Below are positions 53,707 to 62,912 of a stretch of DNA of 64,000 nt, in pieces. The position numbers and the translations under genes were made by a program. The first letter of the stretch is position 1; the number at the start of each line of letters is the position of its first letter. This DNA is from OMIW01 sp044235645 (GTDB taxonomy: Bacteria; Bdellovibrionota_C; UBA2361; OMIW01), in NCBI GenBank assembly GCA_044235645.1, contig JBIIHQ010000004.1, forward strand, positions 1 to 64,000. The letters run 5' to 3'. Below the pieces are notes generated by a model. That model did no database searches and was not told where the DNA came from. It was given only the letters and a program-made list of their open reading frames with translations.

Positions 53707-54594
53707 TTACTCACCCCGAGTCACGGAGAAGGACGAGGGAAGCGCATCGGCCTTTACCCACACCCCATCTCGAAGAGCAAACTGTCGAGAATCACCTTTG
53801 ACGGATATAAATCCCGAAATCTTGCCTCCATCGGCCACTGCCTTTGGTGATCTCTTGAGTCTATCAGCGGGAAGCATTGGGTCAGTCCACGATTGAAGGT
53901 CCTCGCCGTTGCGGAGTGCGAACGCAATCTTGCCAAGAGGTATAGCCATATTAATTGAAAGACACTGCTCCTGAGTGACGAGGATCGTCACGGTACTGGG
54001 CACCATTGGTGTATCTTGGGTTCCCACGGGCGCAGTAGAGCGTTCCGCCGAGAGCACTCGAACTCGCTCCGCTATCACCGAGGTTTGCGACGGGGTCACC
54101 AGCAGAACGTCCACCACTGCCCCAGAACCAGCCCACCCCTCTACTGCACTCGTGGCATCTACCCGAAGCGTCATCGCCCGCATTGCGGTAGGGATCTGCT
54201 TCTCGATTGGATTGGTCCGAGGGTCAGTGAAGGAGAAGTTCTCGCGGAACAGGGGAAGGTTCGCGGGAAGCTGCGCGATGGCAACTGCACCCGAGAGCGA
54301 AGTAATGTCAGTCACTGCATTCTCAGGAACCTGATGCTTGGGATATCGCATCCGTTGAAACGTGATCTTACCTACGGCAGTTCCCGCTGGGATCGGTTCG
54401 ATTGGCACCGGTAGTTCGATGGAATCGTACTCGGCGACGGTTATGGTTGGTGCGGGAGGGGTTGAGGGCGCGAGAGTTTTCTGAACCGCCAACGGTGCTA
54501 TCCCGAAGAGCGTACCGAGGCCAAAGATTGAGACGAGAGCGATTATCCCCCGACGCGGTTGCTTTCCCTTCGCTGAACTCACACGTTTTGCCAT
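53707..54594 (-). CDS. cpaB: Flp pilus assembly protein CpaB/RcpC
   Basis: 295 residues from ATG 54594 (GGAAAG upstream); an ATG six codons earlier is possible. One N-terminal membrane helix (about 15-37), a SAF-type domain with IPAGTAVGKITFQRMRYPKHQVPENAV (about 70-96), then the RcpC-like beta domain (RAMTLRVDATSAVEGW, GSGAVVDVLLVTP). CpaB links the secretin and the inner-membrane machine in the periplasm. The secretin itself (CpaC/RcpA) is not in the window. Confidence 0.88.
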   Translation of the reverse strand: MAKRVSSAKGKQPRRGIIALVSIFGLGTLFGIAPLAVQKTLAPSTPPAPTITVAEYDSIELPVPIEPIPAGTAVGKITFQRMRYPKHQVPENAVTDITSLSGAVAIAQLPANLPLFRENFSFTDPRTNPIEKQIPTAMRAMTLRVDATSAVEGWAGSGAVVDVLLVTPSQTSVIAERVRVLSAERSTAPVGTQDTPMVPSTVTILVTQEQCLSINMAIPLGKIAFALRNGEDLQSWTDPMLPADRLKRSPKAVADGGKISGFISVKGDSRQFALRDGVWVKADALPSSFSVTRGE

Positions 54595-54660
54595 AACTCT
54601 TTCCGCCTTCACACCGAGTAGATCTTAATGGGAGGACAGGTACTGAGATTTCGGTCACGC

Positions 54661-54879
54661 CTAATCTGGTGCCTTCGTATCTAGTTCGGTCGCCCGTCGA
54701 TTGGCAAAATTCGCAATACTGGTCATCAATCCTTCGAGGCTTCCTCCAACGGCCCGCAAGCCCACATACAGCACTCCCATCAATAGAGCCGCACCCGCAG
54801 CATATTCGAGGAGCGTGTATCCCGACTCTTTTCGATTTCGCCGAATAGCCAACCTTTTTTGAGTTTCTAGCGTTTTCAT
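54661..54879 (-). CDS. flp: Flp-type major pilin
   Basis: 72-residue class IVb prepilin. A basic leader ends at Gly20. The mature part would start Tyr21 and has Glu25 and Tyr26 at +5/+6 (YTLLEYAAGAALL), the hallmark of Flp pilins. A single hydrophobic helix of about 20 residues and a short polar tail follow. It needs a TadV-type prepilin peptidase, which is not in the window. It lies between cpaE and cpaB. Confidence 0.92.
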   Translation of the reverse strand: MKTLETQKRLAIRRNRKESGYTLLEYAAGAALLMGVLYVGLRAVGGSLEGLMTSIANFANRRATELDTKAPD

Positions 54880-54933
54880 CTTTTTTTCCTTTAATTGCTT
54901 GTTTATTACGAAATCAGCAGGTCTTTATCCACT

Positions 54934-56301
54934 TCATGTTGGCTTGGGGGTTGACTGAAGCCGAGGCTCAGAAGCTCCCATGCTAGGCGAAGGAAGCTCT
55001 TTTGGTCCTGAAGGGGGCAGATACGAAATGGCGGGTATTGCCGAGGTATGACGGGTGCTCAAAACGCTCCGTCTTGTGAGCGAGAGTATCTGGCTAAGCC
55101 GTTGAAAGCTGGTGACGTTGACGGCTAGTTTGCCGCGGGGGGCTCCCTCGATCAGCTCTGCGGTTGCCGAAGCAAGTGCTCGCCGAGTCCTTTTACATCC
55201 GATAGACGCCGGTGTTGAAAAACTCCCGGGCCAATAGGCGACTGGCCGAGAATAAGGCACCGGCAGCGAGCACCACTGCTCGTCGGTGATGCCAGTCATC
55301 TTCCCGATTTCTGTCCGAAGAAGGGATGAGGGAAGTGAATGGGGCGATGCATTTTCAACAATTTTTAGCCGCAAGAAATCGCCCTGTACTCCCTTTATTG
55401 TAACTATTTTCTGAACAGCGCTATGGAGGGTTGATGGAGATCCATTAACCACCAAAACAACTTTGTCCGCGCCCCGCAATAACGATGACCGCAGCTCCGG
55501 GCCCGCGTGAGCGAGATCGACGATCGTAAAGTCGTGTTGGGTATCAACCATCTGCAAAAAGGCGAGGAATGATTTCCCAGCGGGTGTTGTCGGGAGAATA
55601 TTGGTATAGGGGGAAATGACTGGGGGAACGACCGAGAAGGGATGCACTTCATCGCCAACCTGAACGAGCGCCTGAGAGATATTTTCTTCGGTAAGAGGGC
55701 TCTGCTGGTTGAGAATAAGCTGCAGCGCGTCGTTCAAAAAGGGCCGTGCTCCGAGAAAGCGAGCGAGATCTTGCGATTCACTATCGAGGTCCACCAACAC
55801 AGCTGAGTATCCTGCAGAGGCGAGCGTCTCGCCGATACCCGCGGCAACTGAGGTTGCACCGACCCCACCCTTTGCGCCATCAATCAGTATTAGCTTCCCC
55901 CGCCGCGTTGTCGCGAGCGAGCGATTGAGGACGATGATCCGCTGCATGAACTGAACGCCGTTGATGAGCACACTCATTAGCTCATTAACGCCTCGACTAG
56001 CGAGTGCCTCAGCACGACCGAGCTGATCGGCATGCTCGTTTATCATCGCGAGAAGATATGCATCAGGAAAAAGAGAGCGGAATCGACGAATCGAATCAGG
56101 AGATTCCTCACACAGGAGCGGACCGACAATAACTACCTCAGGCGCGTGAACAAATGCCGCCTCCTCGGGGGCTACCGGTCGAATGGCGATCGGGGGGATT
56201 AGATGTGGGCTCGACCCCGCCGACTCGACAAGGGAGTTTAGCCGACGAACCAAGTCGTGCCGCCCCGTGGCGTGAAGCTCTATTGCCGCGATGTGAAGCA
56301 T
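54934..56301 (-). CDS. cpaE: CpaE/TadZ pilus-localisation ATPase
   Basis: 455 residues. An N-terminal receiver-like domain (about 1-130, no phospho-acceptor pattern visible) precedes a MinD/ParA-type domain. The Walker A is KGGVGATS (144-151): the usual GKT/S Lys is Ala, as in TadZ. VLVDLDSESQDLARFLG follows. TadZ/CpaE places the Flp machine at a pole or site. It is first in the leftward operon cpaE-flp-cpaB-tadA-tadB-tadC-tadG-tadE-RR-HK. Confidence 0.88.
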   Translation of the reverse strand: MLHIAAIELHATGRHDLVRRLNSLVESAGSSPHLIPPIAIRPVAPEEAAFVHAPEVVIVGPLLCEESPDSIRRFRSLFPDAYLLAMINEHADQLGRAEALASRGVNELMSVLINGVQFMQRIIVLNRSLATTRRGKLILIDGAKGGVGATSVAAGIGETLASAGYSAVLVDLDSESQDLARFLGARPFLNDALQLILNQQSPLTEENISQALVQVGDEVHPFSVVPPVISPYTNILPTTPAGKSFLAFLQMVDTQHDFTIVDLAHAGPELRSSLLRGADKVVLVVNGSPSTLHSAVQKIVTIKGVQGDFLRLKIVENASPHSLPSSLLRTEIGKMTGITDEQWCSLPVPYSRPVAYWPGSFSTPASIGCKRTRRALASATAELIEGAPRGKLAVNVTSFQRLSQILSLTRRSVLSTRHTSAIPAISYLPPSGPKELPSPSMGASEPRLQSTPKPT

Positions 56302-56717
56302 GTGAGTCGAGCGGGTTTGTATTTTCGGTCGCGCTTAGGGACGGATCATGTAGTGGAGGTCATCAATCCTGTTGTGAGTTCACGGACAGGTCGAGTCCAG
56401 AGCTGGAGGAGGTTTGTTTCCACGCAAACCGACTTCCCAACCACCCTTTGGTTCTCTACCTCAGGCGAAATCGCCTTTCGAGGGTATCGTATTGTGAGAA
56501 GAAAATGTTGTCTAAGTGACCCAAAAAATGTGATTTGTAATCTGCATCGAACAGATTGGAACAGATTTGACAGATTGTGAGGGTTTTGAGGTGATGGAAG
56601 GAGAGATGGGCCTTAGGGGGGGAGAGCCTCGGAAAGATTACCTTAACGCAATTTTTTAAGAGAGTTTGAATAACTTCTGTAGCCGCGTTTTTTTACTCAG
56701 CTTTTGGAGAGCGACTT
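56302..56717. promoter_or_regulatory. Divergent control region between the Tad operon and a helical-protein gene
   Basis: 416 bases without a gene. It must hold the promoter of the Tad operon (left) and of the 56718 gene (right). It contains AGGCGA/TCGCCT with two bases between (56463-56476), the tandem repeats at 56549-56578 and several T runs. I could not assign a -10/-35 or a sigma-54 pair on either strand. Confidence 0.5.
56549..56578. repeat. Tandem 10-base direct repeats
   Basis: GAACAGATTG, GAACAGATTT and GACAGATTGT follow one another with a 10-base period, so each would face the same side of the DNA helix. The inverted form AATCTG lies just before (56539-56544). They stand about 140 bases before the 56718 start and may be binding sites for a regulator of that gene or of the Tad operon. 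Confidence 0.4.
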
Positions 56718-58577
56718 ATGGCGACGGGAAAAGAGTCTATCCTAGCTTTAAATACTGACGCGACAACCTCGATTGCTTCAGCGACCTCGGGGAGGCCCCC
56801 ATCACTTCCCTCCAGTCCACCAGAAGGACTAATCGAAGCGCGCCTATCAGCCGCCCTCGATCGTCTCCCGACTACGGCAAGCCCCTTGTCAACCAACCAG
56901 GGCTTCAATTTCGGGGATCTCCTCAAGGGTGGCACCAAATTAATGCAAGATGCGGGTCGATTTTTAGACGATATGATGACCAATCGAGGGGGGCGACGCG
57001 ATCAGGTTGCAAACGCGCTTCGGACCGGCTCGACCAGGGCTTTGGAGGTCATCGGGAGAACAGTGGGAACAGCTGCGGGGGCGGTTGAGGAGATCGTCAA
57101 CGATCCCGAAAAGCGGGAAGCTCTCGTCAATAAACTCCAGGAAGGTCTCATGCTTGTTGTTGAGGCCGCATCAAAACCAGAAACATATACCAACTTTGCT
57201 CAGAAGGTCGGAAAGGCAGTTCAGACGGTTGTAACGGACCCAAAAGAGGCAGCGAAGGCGGTATGGGAGGCCGCAAAGTTCGGCCTAGAGATGATCGGAA
57301 TAGTCGATGTCGTTCAGTTCGTCAACCATGCTCTTCAGGGGGTTTCTGCCTACGGGCGTGGGGATGAAAAAGCTGCAACGGGGCATTTTATCGCTGCGGG
57401 GTATCACGGGACCTTTGCGTTGTTGTCGATGGGCTCTATCGCTGCGACCGTGGGAACCGGAGGTGCGGCATCAGGCTCCGTGGTCGCATCTCAAGCCCTG
57501 AAAACTGCTGCGAAAGGGCTCCTCAAGGAAGGGGCTGAGAAAATAGGGAAAGAGATAGTATCAGAGCTCGCGGAGAAAGGGCTAAAAGAGGCCCTCGAAA
57601 AGGGAGCTCGTGAGATAGCCGATTCCGGTGCGCAGAAATTAGCAAAGGAAGTTGCCGAAAAGGGTACACAAGCGTTGACCAAAGAGTCGATGGAAGTTGC
57701 GATGCGGGAGGCCGGAGAAAAGGTCACCGCTGGCATCATGAAGGAGATGAAGGTCAGCGAATTGGTAAAAGATAAAACGGTAAAGCTCTTGGAGGAGTTG
57801 GAGGGGAAGAGCGTCAAGGAGATCGCTGAGATTCTGGAAAATCAGAACATTCCGAATGCCAAAGCGAGAGCCAAAGAGCTGTTCAAGGCGCTCAAGAATG
57901 GGTCTGCTGATGAAGTTCTTCAGGAAGCGCTTGTTGATGGTATCTCGCGAGAATTGAACGAGGCGGTTACCAAGGGAATGGAAACCGAGTTCCGCAAACG
58001 ATTGCGAGATATACTCGAGGGTAAGGTCGATGATGAATCTTCGCGGATTCTCAGCAAAGCTATACGCGAACAGGCCGTGAAGGAGGGGAAAGAGGTATCC
58101 CAGTTAATTGATGAATATGTCGAGGCGGGTTGGAAGGGGGCTCGAGAAGGAGCCGAGAAGGCGGTTCGGGAGGCGGTTGAGAAAGGGGTGAGAGAAGCGT
58201 TTGAGGAGTTTAGACGACGACGTCGGGACGATGACAGGACGGGTGCTAGCGCGAGCCGCGGTCGACGTCGGAATGAGGCGACTAACTCTCCTTCGTCTGA
58301 AGAAGGGGGCGGAACGATAGGTTCCTCCGGGGGGTTGAACCTTGAGGGGATTGATGACTCTCTGCGGATAGCTGCTTATAAAGGGGATATTAATAGGGAG
58401 ATTCGGGAGGCTCATTATGCCGCGTCAAGGGGAGATGCTGGTCGGGGGATTTCAACTCCGTCGCAGCAGCGTCCGGCCGCTCCATCGTCTAGCCAAACCA
58501 CCGCCGCCCCCGCTCCAATCTCGCAGGACTCTGCGAGCGCTGGGGACACTCCTCCGGCTGGGGAGCCATTAACCTAA
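56718..58577 (+). CDS. Large amphipathic helical protein, unknown
   Basis: 619 residues; no family recognised, no signal peptide. A Ser/Pro-rich lead (1-60) is followed by helical segments rich in Ala, Glu and Lys (about 85-190). A hydrophobic region with HFIAAGYHGTFALLSMGSIA and Gly/Ala-rich repeats (about 205-265) resembles the membrane-crossing or pre-toxin part of some polymorphic toxins. A long highly charged helical stretch (about 270-515) has many EKG, EAL, KEG and REA units, like a coiled coil or LEA-type protein. It ends with an RRRRRDDD hinge and a Ser/Pro/Ala tail (about 520-619). GGAGAG lies seven bases before the ATG. It diverges from the Tad operon and meets the Nudix gene end to end. 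It may be a structural, effector or surface-linked protein; no function can be given. Confidence 0.75.
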   Translation: MATGKESILALNTDATTSIASATSGRPPSLPSSPPEGLIEARLSAALDRLPTTASPLSTNQGFNFGDLLKGGTKLMQDAGRFLDDMMTNRGGRRDQVANALRTGSTRALEVIGRTVGTAAGAVEEIVNDPEKREALVNKLQEGLMLVVEAASKPETYTNFAQKVGKAVQTVVTDPKEAAKAVWEAAKFGLEMIGIVDVVQFVNHALQGVSAYGRGDEKAATGHFIAAGYHGTFALLSMGSIAATVGTGGAASGSVVASQALKTAAKGLLKEGAEKIGKEIVSELAEKGLKEALEKGAREIADSGAQKLAKEVAEKGTQALTKESMEVAMREAGEKVTAGIMKEMKVSELVKDKTVKLLEELEGKSVKEIAEILENQNIPNAKARAKELFKALKNGSADEVLQEALVDGISRELNEAVTKGMETEFRKRLRDILEGKVDDESSRILSKAIREQAVKEGKEVSQLIDEYVEAGWKGAREGAEKAVREAVEKGVREAFEEFRRRRRDDDRTGASASRGRRRNEATNSPSSEEGGGTIGSSGGLNLEGIDDSLRIAAYKGDINREIREAHYAASRGDAGRGISTPSQQRPAAPSSSQTTAAPAPISQDSASAGDTPPAGEPLT

Positions 58578-59101
58578 CCCCCAAACACTCCAGCCTTAAC
58601 CAGCACCCCCAAACTCTTCCCGTCTTGCAACCTACCCGAGCGGACCAGCTCGGGTAGGTCCTCCCGAGGCACCTCTCGCACCTCAATTATCTCATCAACA
58701 TCCTGCTCTGCGACCTGCCTTCTCAACCCCCGAGCGGCGAAACACCACTGAATTTCGTTACAAAAGCCTGGTGCAGGAAGAAGGGTCCCGAGTGGCGTTA
58801 GTTCATCTGCGGCAAAGCCGGTCTCTTCGATGATTTCGCGTGCCGCACACCTTACGGGGTCCTCTCCTTTTTCGAGGGTGCCAGCGGGGAGTTCGAGGAG
58901 AGTCTGGCCAATAGCGGGACGGTATTGCTCGAGGAAGAGAATGGAGCCGCGATCTGTGAAGGGGACGATGACGACCGCTCCCGGGTGATTGAGGAGAAAG
59001 ACCGAGCTTTCAACCCCATTCGGAAGGATTACCTCGTTAATTACTCCTGAGAAGTGGCGCCAGGAAAAAACGGTCGAGCTGCTTTTGATGGTGTGGTTCA
59101 T
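58574..59101 (-). CDS. Nudix hydrolase, ADP-ribose pyrophosphatase-like
   Basis: 175 residues from ATG 59101; the frame is open upstream to 59227, but that part runs into ctaA. The Nudix box G-x5-E-x7-REUxEExGU is complete (GTLEKGEDPVRCAAREIIEE, about 75-97). The FLEQYRPAIGQTLLELPAG segment before the box is typical of ADP-ribose pyrophosphatase NudF-type enzymes, which split ADP-ribose or related sugar nucleotides. It lies downstream of ctaA and ends against the 56718 gene, with four shared bases. Confidence 0.88.
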   Translation of the reverse strand: MNHTIKSSSTVFSWRHFSGVINEVILPNGVESSVFLLNHPGAVVIVPFTDRGSILFLEQYRPAIGQTLLELPAGTLEKGEDPVRCAAREIIEETGFAADELTPLGTLLPAPGFCNEIQWCFAARGLRRQVAEQDVDEIIEVREVPREDLPELVRSGRLQDGKSLGVLVKAGVFGG

Positions 59102-59168
59102 GGTGCTGCGGTTTTCTCGGGGAAGGCTCGGTCGAATGCCTGTTCCCCTGTCCCGATGGGATTTTAAA

Positions 59169-60329
59169 TCATTCCTGCCTAAAGGTGCCCCTTGGTTGAT
59201 ACAGCGATAGCACCATGACGAAGGCACTACCTAAAACGGCGGCGCCAACAGCGACGTGGAGGCTCGTGAGGAGCGGTTCACGGACGGTGAGTATCGATAC
59301 TACACCTAATCCGAACTGCACAACGGTCAATCCTCCGAGAAGCTTTCCTGCGCGGATGGTGAGGGCGGGAAGCTGCAGGGTCCGCTGAGTTGAGAATGGA
59401 TGTACCCGGCACAAAAGAAGAGCAACAGCGATGACAACTATCATACCACCGACCCGGTGGATGAGGTGGAGCGCAACCGGAAACAACCCGACGGCTGGAA
59501 GACCCACAGAGGCACGGAGTTCGTTGGCGTGAGCTATCACTGATGACGAGAGGCTCGGCAGGTATGATCCACCCATCGTAGGGAAGTCAAGAAGAGCCAT
59601 GCCAGCCCCGTTATGCCGCATGACGGCTCCAGCGATAAGCTGGAGGTAAATAGTTACGACGACGCCTATCGCAAAGGAACGGAGGGAGCGGAGTCCTTCC
59701 GAAGAAGGAGGAGTTCCATCACTCAGGCCTGCTTCATTTCTTGAGAAGCTGGCGGTAGATTGAAGATACGCAAGGCTAATCGTCAGCAGGAAAAAGGTCT
59801 GCGCGAGAAGGCCGTGTGCTATCGATATTGCTGGGGGGAGTTGATACCAGACAGTTAACCCTCCGAGTACTCCCTGAAGAATAACCGTGAGCACCGCGAC
59901 GATGCTGAGCAGACGCGGGAGCCAGCGTCGCTCACGGAAAAGGGTGGCGACCGCGAGACATACCGTAATAAATCCAACCACTGAGGCGAGGAGCCGGTGG
60001 CCATGTTCATAGTAAATGCCTCCTATCCATTTCTCGTATGGAAAGAGAAACATATTCTCGCCGTAGGTGGTCGGCCAGTCGGGAACAGAGAGCCCCGCTT
60101 CGTGACTTTTGACCAATCCTCCGACGAAGATAAGAAAAATCACCCCGCCTACGAGGATAAAAGAGAGCGTCTTGAGGAGTCGATCGGGGACAGCTTCCCT
60201 CGAGTGCATCTCAAACGGAGCAACGGATCTTCGAATTGAATTTCCCAGCGTATCGTCGAGAGAAGTGCTATCGATAACTGAGATAATTGATGATGAGGAC
60301 AGTAGAGGGGAAGAGAGAGGGTCGGTCAT
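59169..60329 (-). CDS. ctaA: Heme A synthase (COX15/CtaA)
   Basis: 386 residues, eight membrane helices. It oxidises heme O to heme A for cytochrome c oxidase. Conserved motifs are GGLVKSHEAGLSVPDWPTTYGE, the His-containing IYYEHGHRLLAS, and the second-half HLIHRVGGMIVV. The N-terminal 40 residues are Ser-rich and longer than usual. GGAGAAG lies eight bases before the ATG. Its partner ctaB is at 2.9 kb in this window; no oxidase subunit gene is nearby. Confidence 0.94.
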   Translation of the reverse strand: MTDPLSSPLLSSSSIISVIDSTSLDDTLGNSIRRSVAPFEMHSREAVPDRLLKTLSFILVGGVIFLIFVGGLVKSHEAGLSVPDWPTTYGENMFLFPYEKWIGGIYYEHGHRLLASVVGFITVCLAVATLFRERRWLPRLLSIVAVLTVILQGVLGGLTVWYQLPPAISIAHGLLAQTFFLLTISLAYLQSTASFSRNEAGLSDGTPPSSEGLRSLRSFAIGVVVTIYLQLIAGAVMRHNGAGMALLDFPTMGGSYLPSLSSSVIAHANELRASVGLPAVGLFPVALHLIHRVGGMIVVIAVALLLCRVHPFSTQRTLQLPALTIRAGKLLGGLTVVQFGLGVVSILTVREPLLTSLHVAVGAAVLGSAFVMVLSLYQPRGTFRQE

Positions 60330-60482
60330 ATAGGTACTTCTCCATGCATGCTCGGGGGCGAGGACCGAGCTTTTATCGGCAAAGTATTATAACCTGTAGC
60401 ATGACGAAGGGAAAATGGCGGGGAATGATCAGAAATAGCTTCGACAATCGGAGGAAAATTCAAGAAATGGGGCCGAGAGATA

Positions 60483-62015
60483 GTGAAAGCGGAGGGCGTG
60501 GTGCTTGAACTCTACAATACCCGGACTCGGCGGCGGGAGCGGGTTGAAAGTCGCGACGAAAAGGAAGGCTTCGGGAATGTTGCCCCACCGCACTCCCTCA
60601 CCATCTACGCTTGTGGGATTACCCCGTACGATGAGCCTCATCTCGGCCACGGAGCGACCGCGATCCGATGTGCGGTGTTACGGAGATTTCTCGTAGCTGA
60701 AGGATATCGCGTTAGGTTTGTCCAAAATATTACCGACATCGACGATAAGATAGTCAATCGGGCAAAGATGCTCGGCGAAGAGCCTCTTGCCCTTGCTTGC
60801 CGATTTACTGAGAGTTATCGGGAGGAAGTTGCGTGCTTGGGGGTCCCTGCTCCTGATGAAGAGCCACGCGTTTCCAACTACATCGGGACGATTATTGCGT
60901 ATATTCAGAGGCTGCTCGCGAACGGCAATGGGTATGTGGCGCCAAGCGGTGACGTGTATTTTGATATTGCAAGTGCTCTGTCCTACGGAATACTTTCGGG
61001 GCATGCCACCGGAGAGTTGGTCGCGGGTACGAGGGAGCGGGTGCGAAAAGAGAAACGACACGCGCTTGATTTTGCGCTTTGGAAGCGGGTCGATGATCCG
61101 AGTGAGAGCTTTGACTCGCCATGGGGACGAGGCCGCCCCGGTTGGCACACCGAGTGTTGCGCGATGAGTAACGCACTCCTTGGTGCAACGATCGATATTC
61201 ACTGCGGTGGCCTCGATCTTCTCTTCCCGCACCATGAGAACGAACTCGTTCAGGCTGAATGTCACAACCACGCTCCATTTGTGCGGCACTGGTTTCATCT
61301 TGGGCTTGTCATGCTCGATGGGATCAAGATGTCCAAATCCGAGGGTAATGTCATCACTATCGCGGACGCACGTCGTCGTTGGGGAGTACCACTTTTGGTG
61401 TATGGACTTCTTACGTTTCATTATCGCTCACCAGTCAATATCCGCGATGAACTTTTTGAAGAGCGGATAAACCATCTTCTTGATCTGTACTGGTTTTGCG
61501 AAATGGTCGAGAGGCTAGGAGTTCACGCCCCTGAGAAAGCGGGCGAAGAAGATGATTTATCGGGCCACCCAGCTTATCTTCGGGAACAGTTTGCTCATGC
61601 GATGAGGAGCGATTTAAATACGCCTCAGGCATTGGTTGCGATTGAGCAGGCGGTTTTCGCAGGCTTATCGCTGCTCAAGCATTCTGAGGAAAATCGGAGG
61701 GAAATCGCCGCACTTGGGAGCGAGTTAAGGCGCGTTGGTGAGGTGCTTGGATTATTTCCGGTAGGATACAACTACGAACGTGTATACCAAGAGGTCGTCA
61801 GATTTATAAAGATGCGACGCCTGGCGACGGGTGGTACGTTTGCCGAGGTTTCGTTGTCTGAGTTGGAGCAGGCACTTTATGATCGAGATACAGCGAGGAA
61901 CGCAAAAGATTTTTCTCGAGCTGATGAGATTCGAGGTCGATTGGCAGAGGGGGGAATTCGCTGTGAAGATGGAACGGTTCGCCAGTGGCGGATCGCGATG
62001 AGCCGAATTTCGTGA
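60483..62015 (+). CDS. cysS: Cysteinyl-tRNA synthetase
   Basis: 510 residues, class I. The HIGH motif is HLGH in YDEPHLGHGAT, the zinc/substrate Cys is in ACGITPYD, and GWHTECCAMSN, LFPHHENE and KMSKSEGN are intact. It charges tRNA-Cys. The start is a GTG; no strong ribosome site is visible. It diverges from ctaA and converges with the MBL gene. Confidence 0.95.
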   Translation: MKAEGVVLELYNTRTRRRERVESRDEKEGFGNVAPPHSLTIYACGITPYDEPHLGHGATAIRCAVLRRFLVAEGYRVRFVQNITDIDDKIVNRAKMLGEEPLALACRFTESYREEVACLGVPAPDEEPRVSNYIGTIIAYIQRLLANGNGYVAPSGDVYFDIASALSYGILSGHATGELVAGTRERVRKEKRHALDFALWKRVDDPSESFDSPWGRGRPGWHTECCAMSNALLGATIDIHCGGLDLLFPHHENELVQAECHNHAPFVRHWFHLGLVMLDGIKMSKSEGNVITIADARRRWGVPLLVYGLLTFHYRSPVNIRDELFEERINHLLDLYWFCEMVERLGVHAPEKAGEEDDLSGHPAYLREQFAHAMRSDLNTPQALVAIEQAVFAGLSLLKHSEENRREIAALGSELRRVGEVLGLFPVGYNYERVYQEVVRFIKMRRLATGGTFAEVSLSELEQALYDRDTARNAKDFSRADEIRGRLAEGGIRCEDGTVRQWRIAMSRIS

Positions 62016-62084
62016 GATCAGTTGGAGAGATTCCCATCGACGACTCTTTTAAACTGCTATGTACCACCTTTCAGTCGATCTTCG

Positions 62085-62912
62085 CTACAAAGGGACCCCT
62101 TCATACGTGTCGCCTTTCCTAACAATACGCAACGCCGAACACACGGGGTCGTGCTGAAACACGACTATCGCCTCGTGAGAGGCTGCATACGAGAGGAATG
62201 CGAGCTTCTCGCCGAGAACCTTTGCTGCACACATGTCATATCCCATCGTGTATGCGGGATGAAGGTGGGCGGAGGTCGGAATAAGATCTGATGGAAAAAG
62301 GAGCATCTTTCCCTCTGAGCGGACCTCGACCCACTGCATCCCATCAGTATGACCATCAACTCGATGAACAAATATTCCCGGATATACCTCCTGGATGCCG
62401 TGATAGGTGATTGTTTTTGCAAGTGAGAGCACCTCAACGTTCTCTCGAAAGTAGCTTGCGCGCTCCTTGATATTTGGCGCTGTCGCGGTTGCTACGTTGG
62501 CATGTTGGATATGAATGGTCGCCTGAGGCCACGTCGGTTCGATGACAGATGGGTCGGTCTTGCTCCATCTGCTGATGCCCCCGGCATGGTCAAAATGAAG
62601 ATGGGTAAGGATAATATCGGTGGGAGAAACGAGCAGATCTGGATTTGGTTTATTGTCGATAGCGTAAATATTTCGCTCTTTCTCGCCCATCTTTTCCCCG
62701 ATGCCGACATCAACAAGGAATACGCGATCGTCGACCTCGATCACGATGCTACGAGTCGCCAGAGGAATACGTCCTCGCTCGTCAGGTGGGATCTGTTTGC
62801 TCCAGAGTGGACGAGGGACCGAGCCGAACATTGCTCCGCCATCGAGTCGAAACATCCCAAAGAGGAGTTCATGCACCTGAAAATGGCCGATAGTGATGGT
62901 TAATGCCTCCAT
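62085..62912 (-). CDS. Metallo-beta-lactamase-fold hydrolase
   Basis: 275 residues from ATG 62912, which has GGAGG upstream; the open frame further upstream lies over the enoyl-CoA hydratase gene. The two-metal site HLHFDH is at 104-109, with later ligands in HTDGMQ, LFPSDL and FQHDP. The layout is close to lactonase- and glyoxalase II-like members; the substrate cannot be told. It overlaps the hydratase stop by 13 bases, so the two are translated together. Confidence 0.88.
   Translation of the reverse strand: MEALTITIGHFQVHELLFGMFRLDGGAMFGSVPRPLWSKQIPPDERGRIPLATRSIVIEVDDRVFLVDVGIGEKMGEKERNIYAIDNKPNPDLLVSPTDIILTHLHFDHAGGISRWSKTDPSVIEPTWPQATIHIQHANVATATAPNIKERASYFRENVEVLSLAKTITYHGIQEVYPGIFVHRVDGHTDGMQWVEVRSEGKMLLFPSDLIPTSAHLHPAYTMGYDMCAAKVLGEKLAFLSYAASHEAIVVFQHDPVCSALRIVRKGDTYEGVPL

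Noticed and set aside
60678..61421. Long open frame antisense to cysS
   Set aside because: cysS is certain in the other strand by its HIGH and KMSKS motifs; the antisense frame has no recognisable domain.
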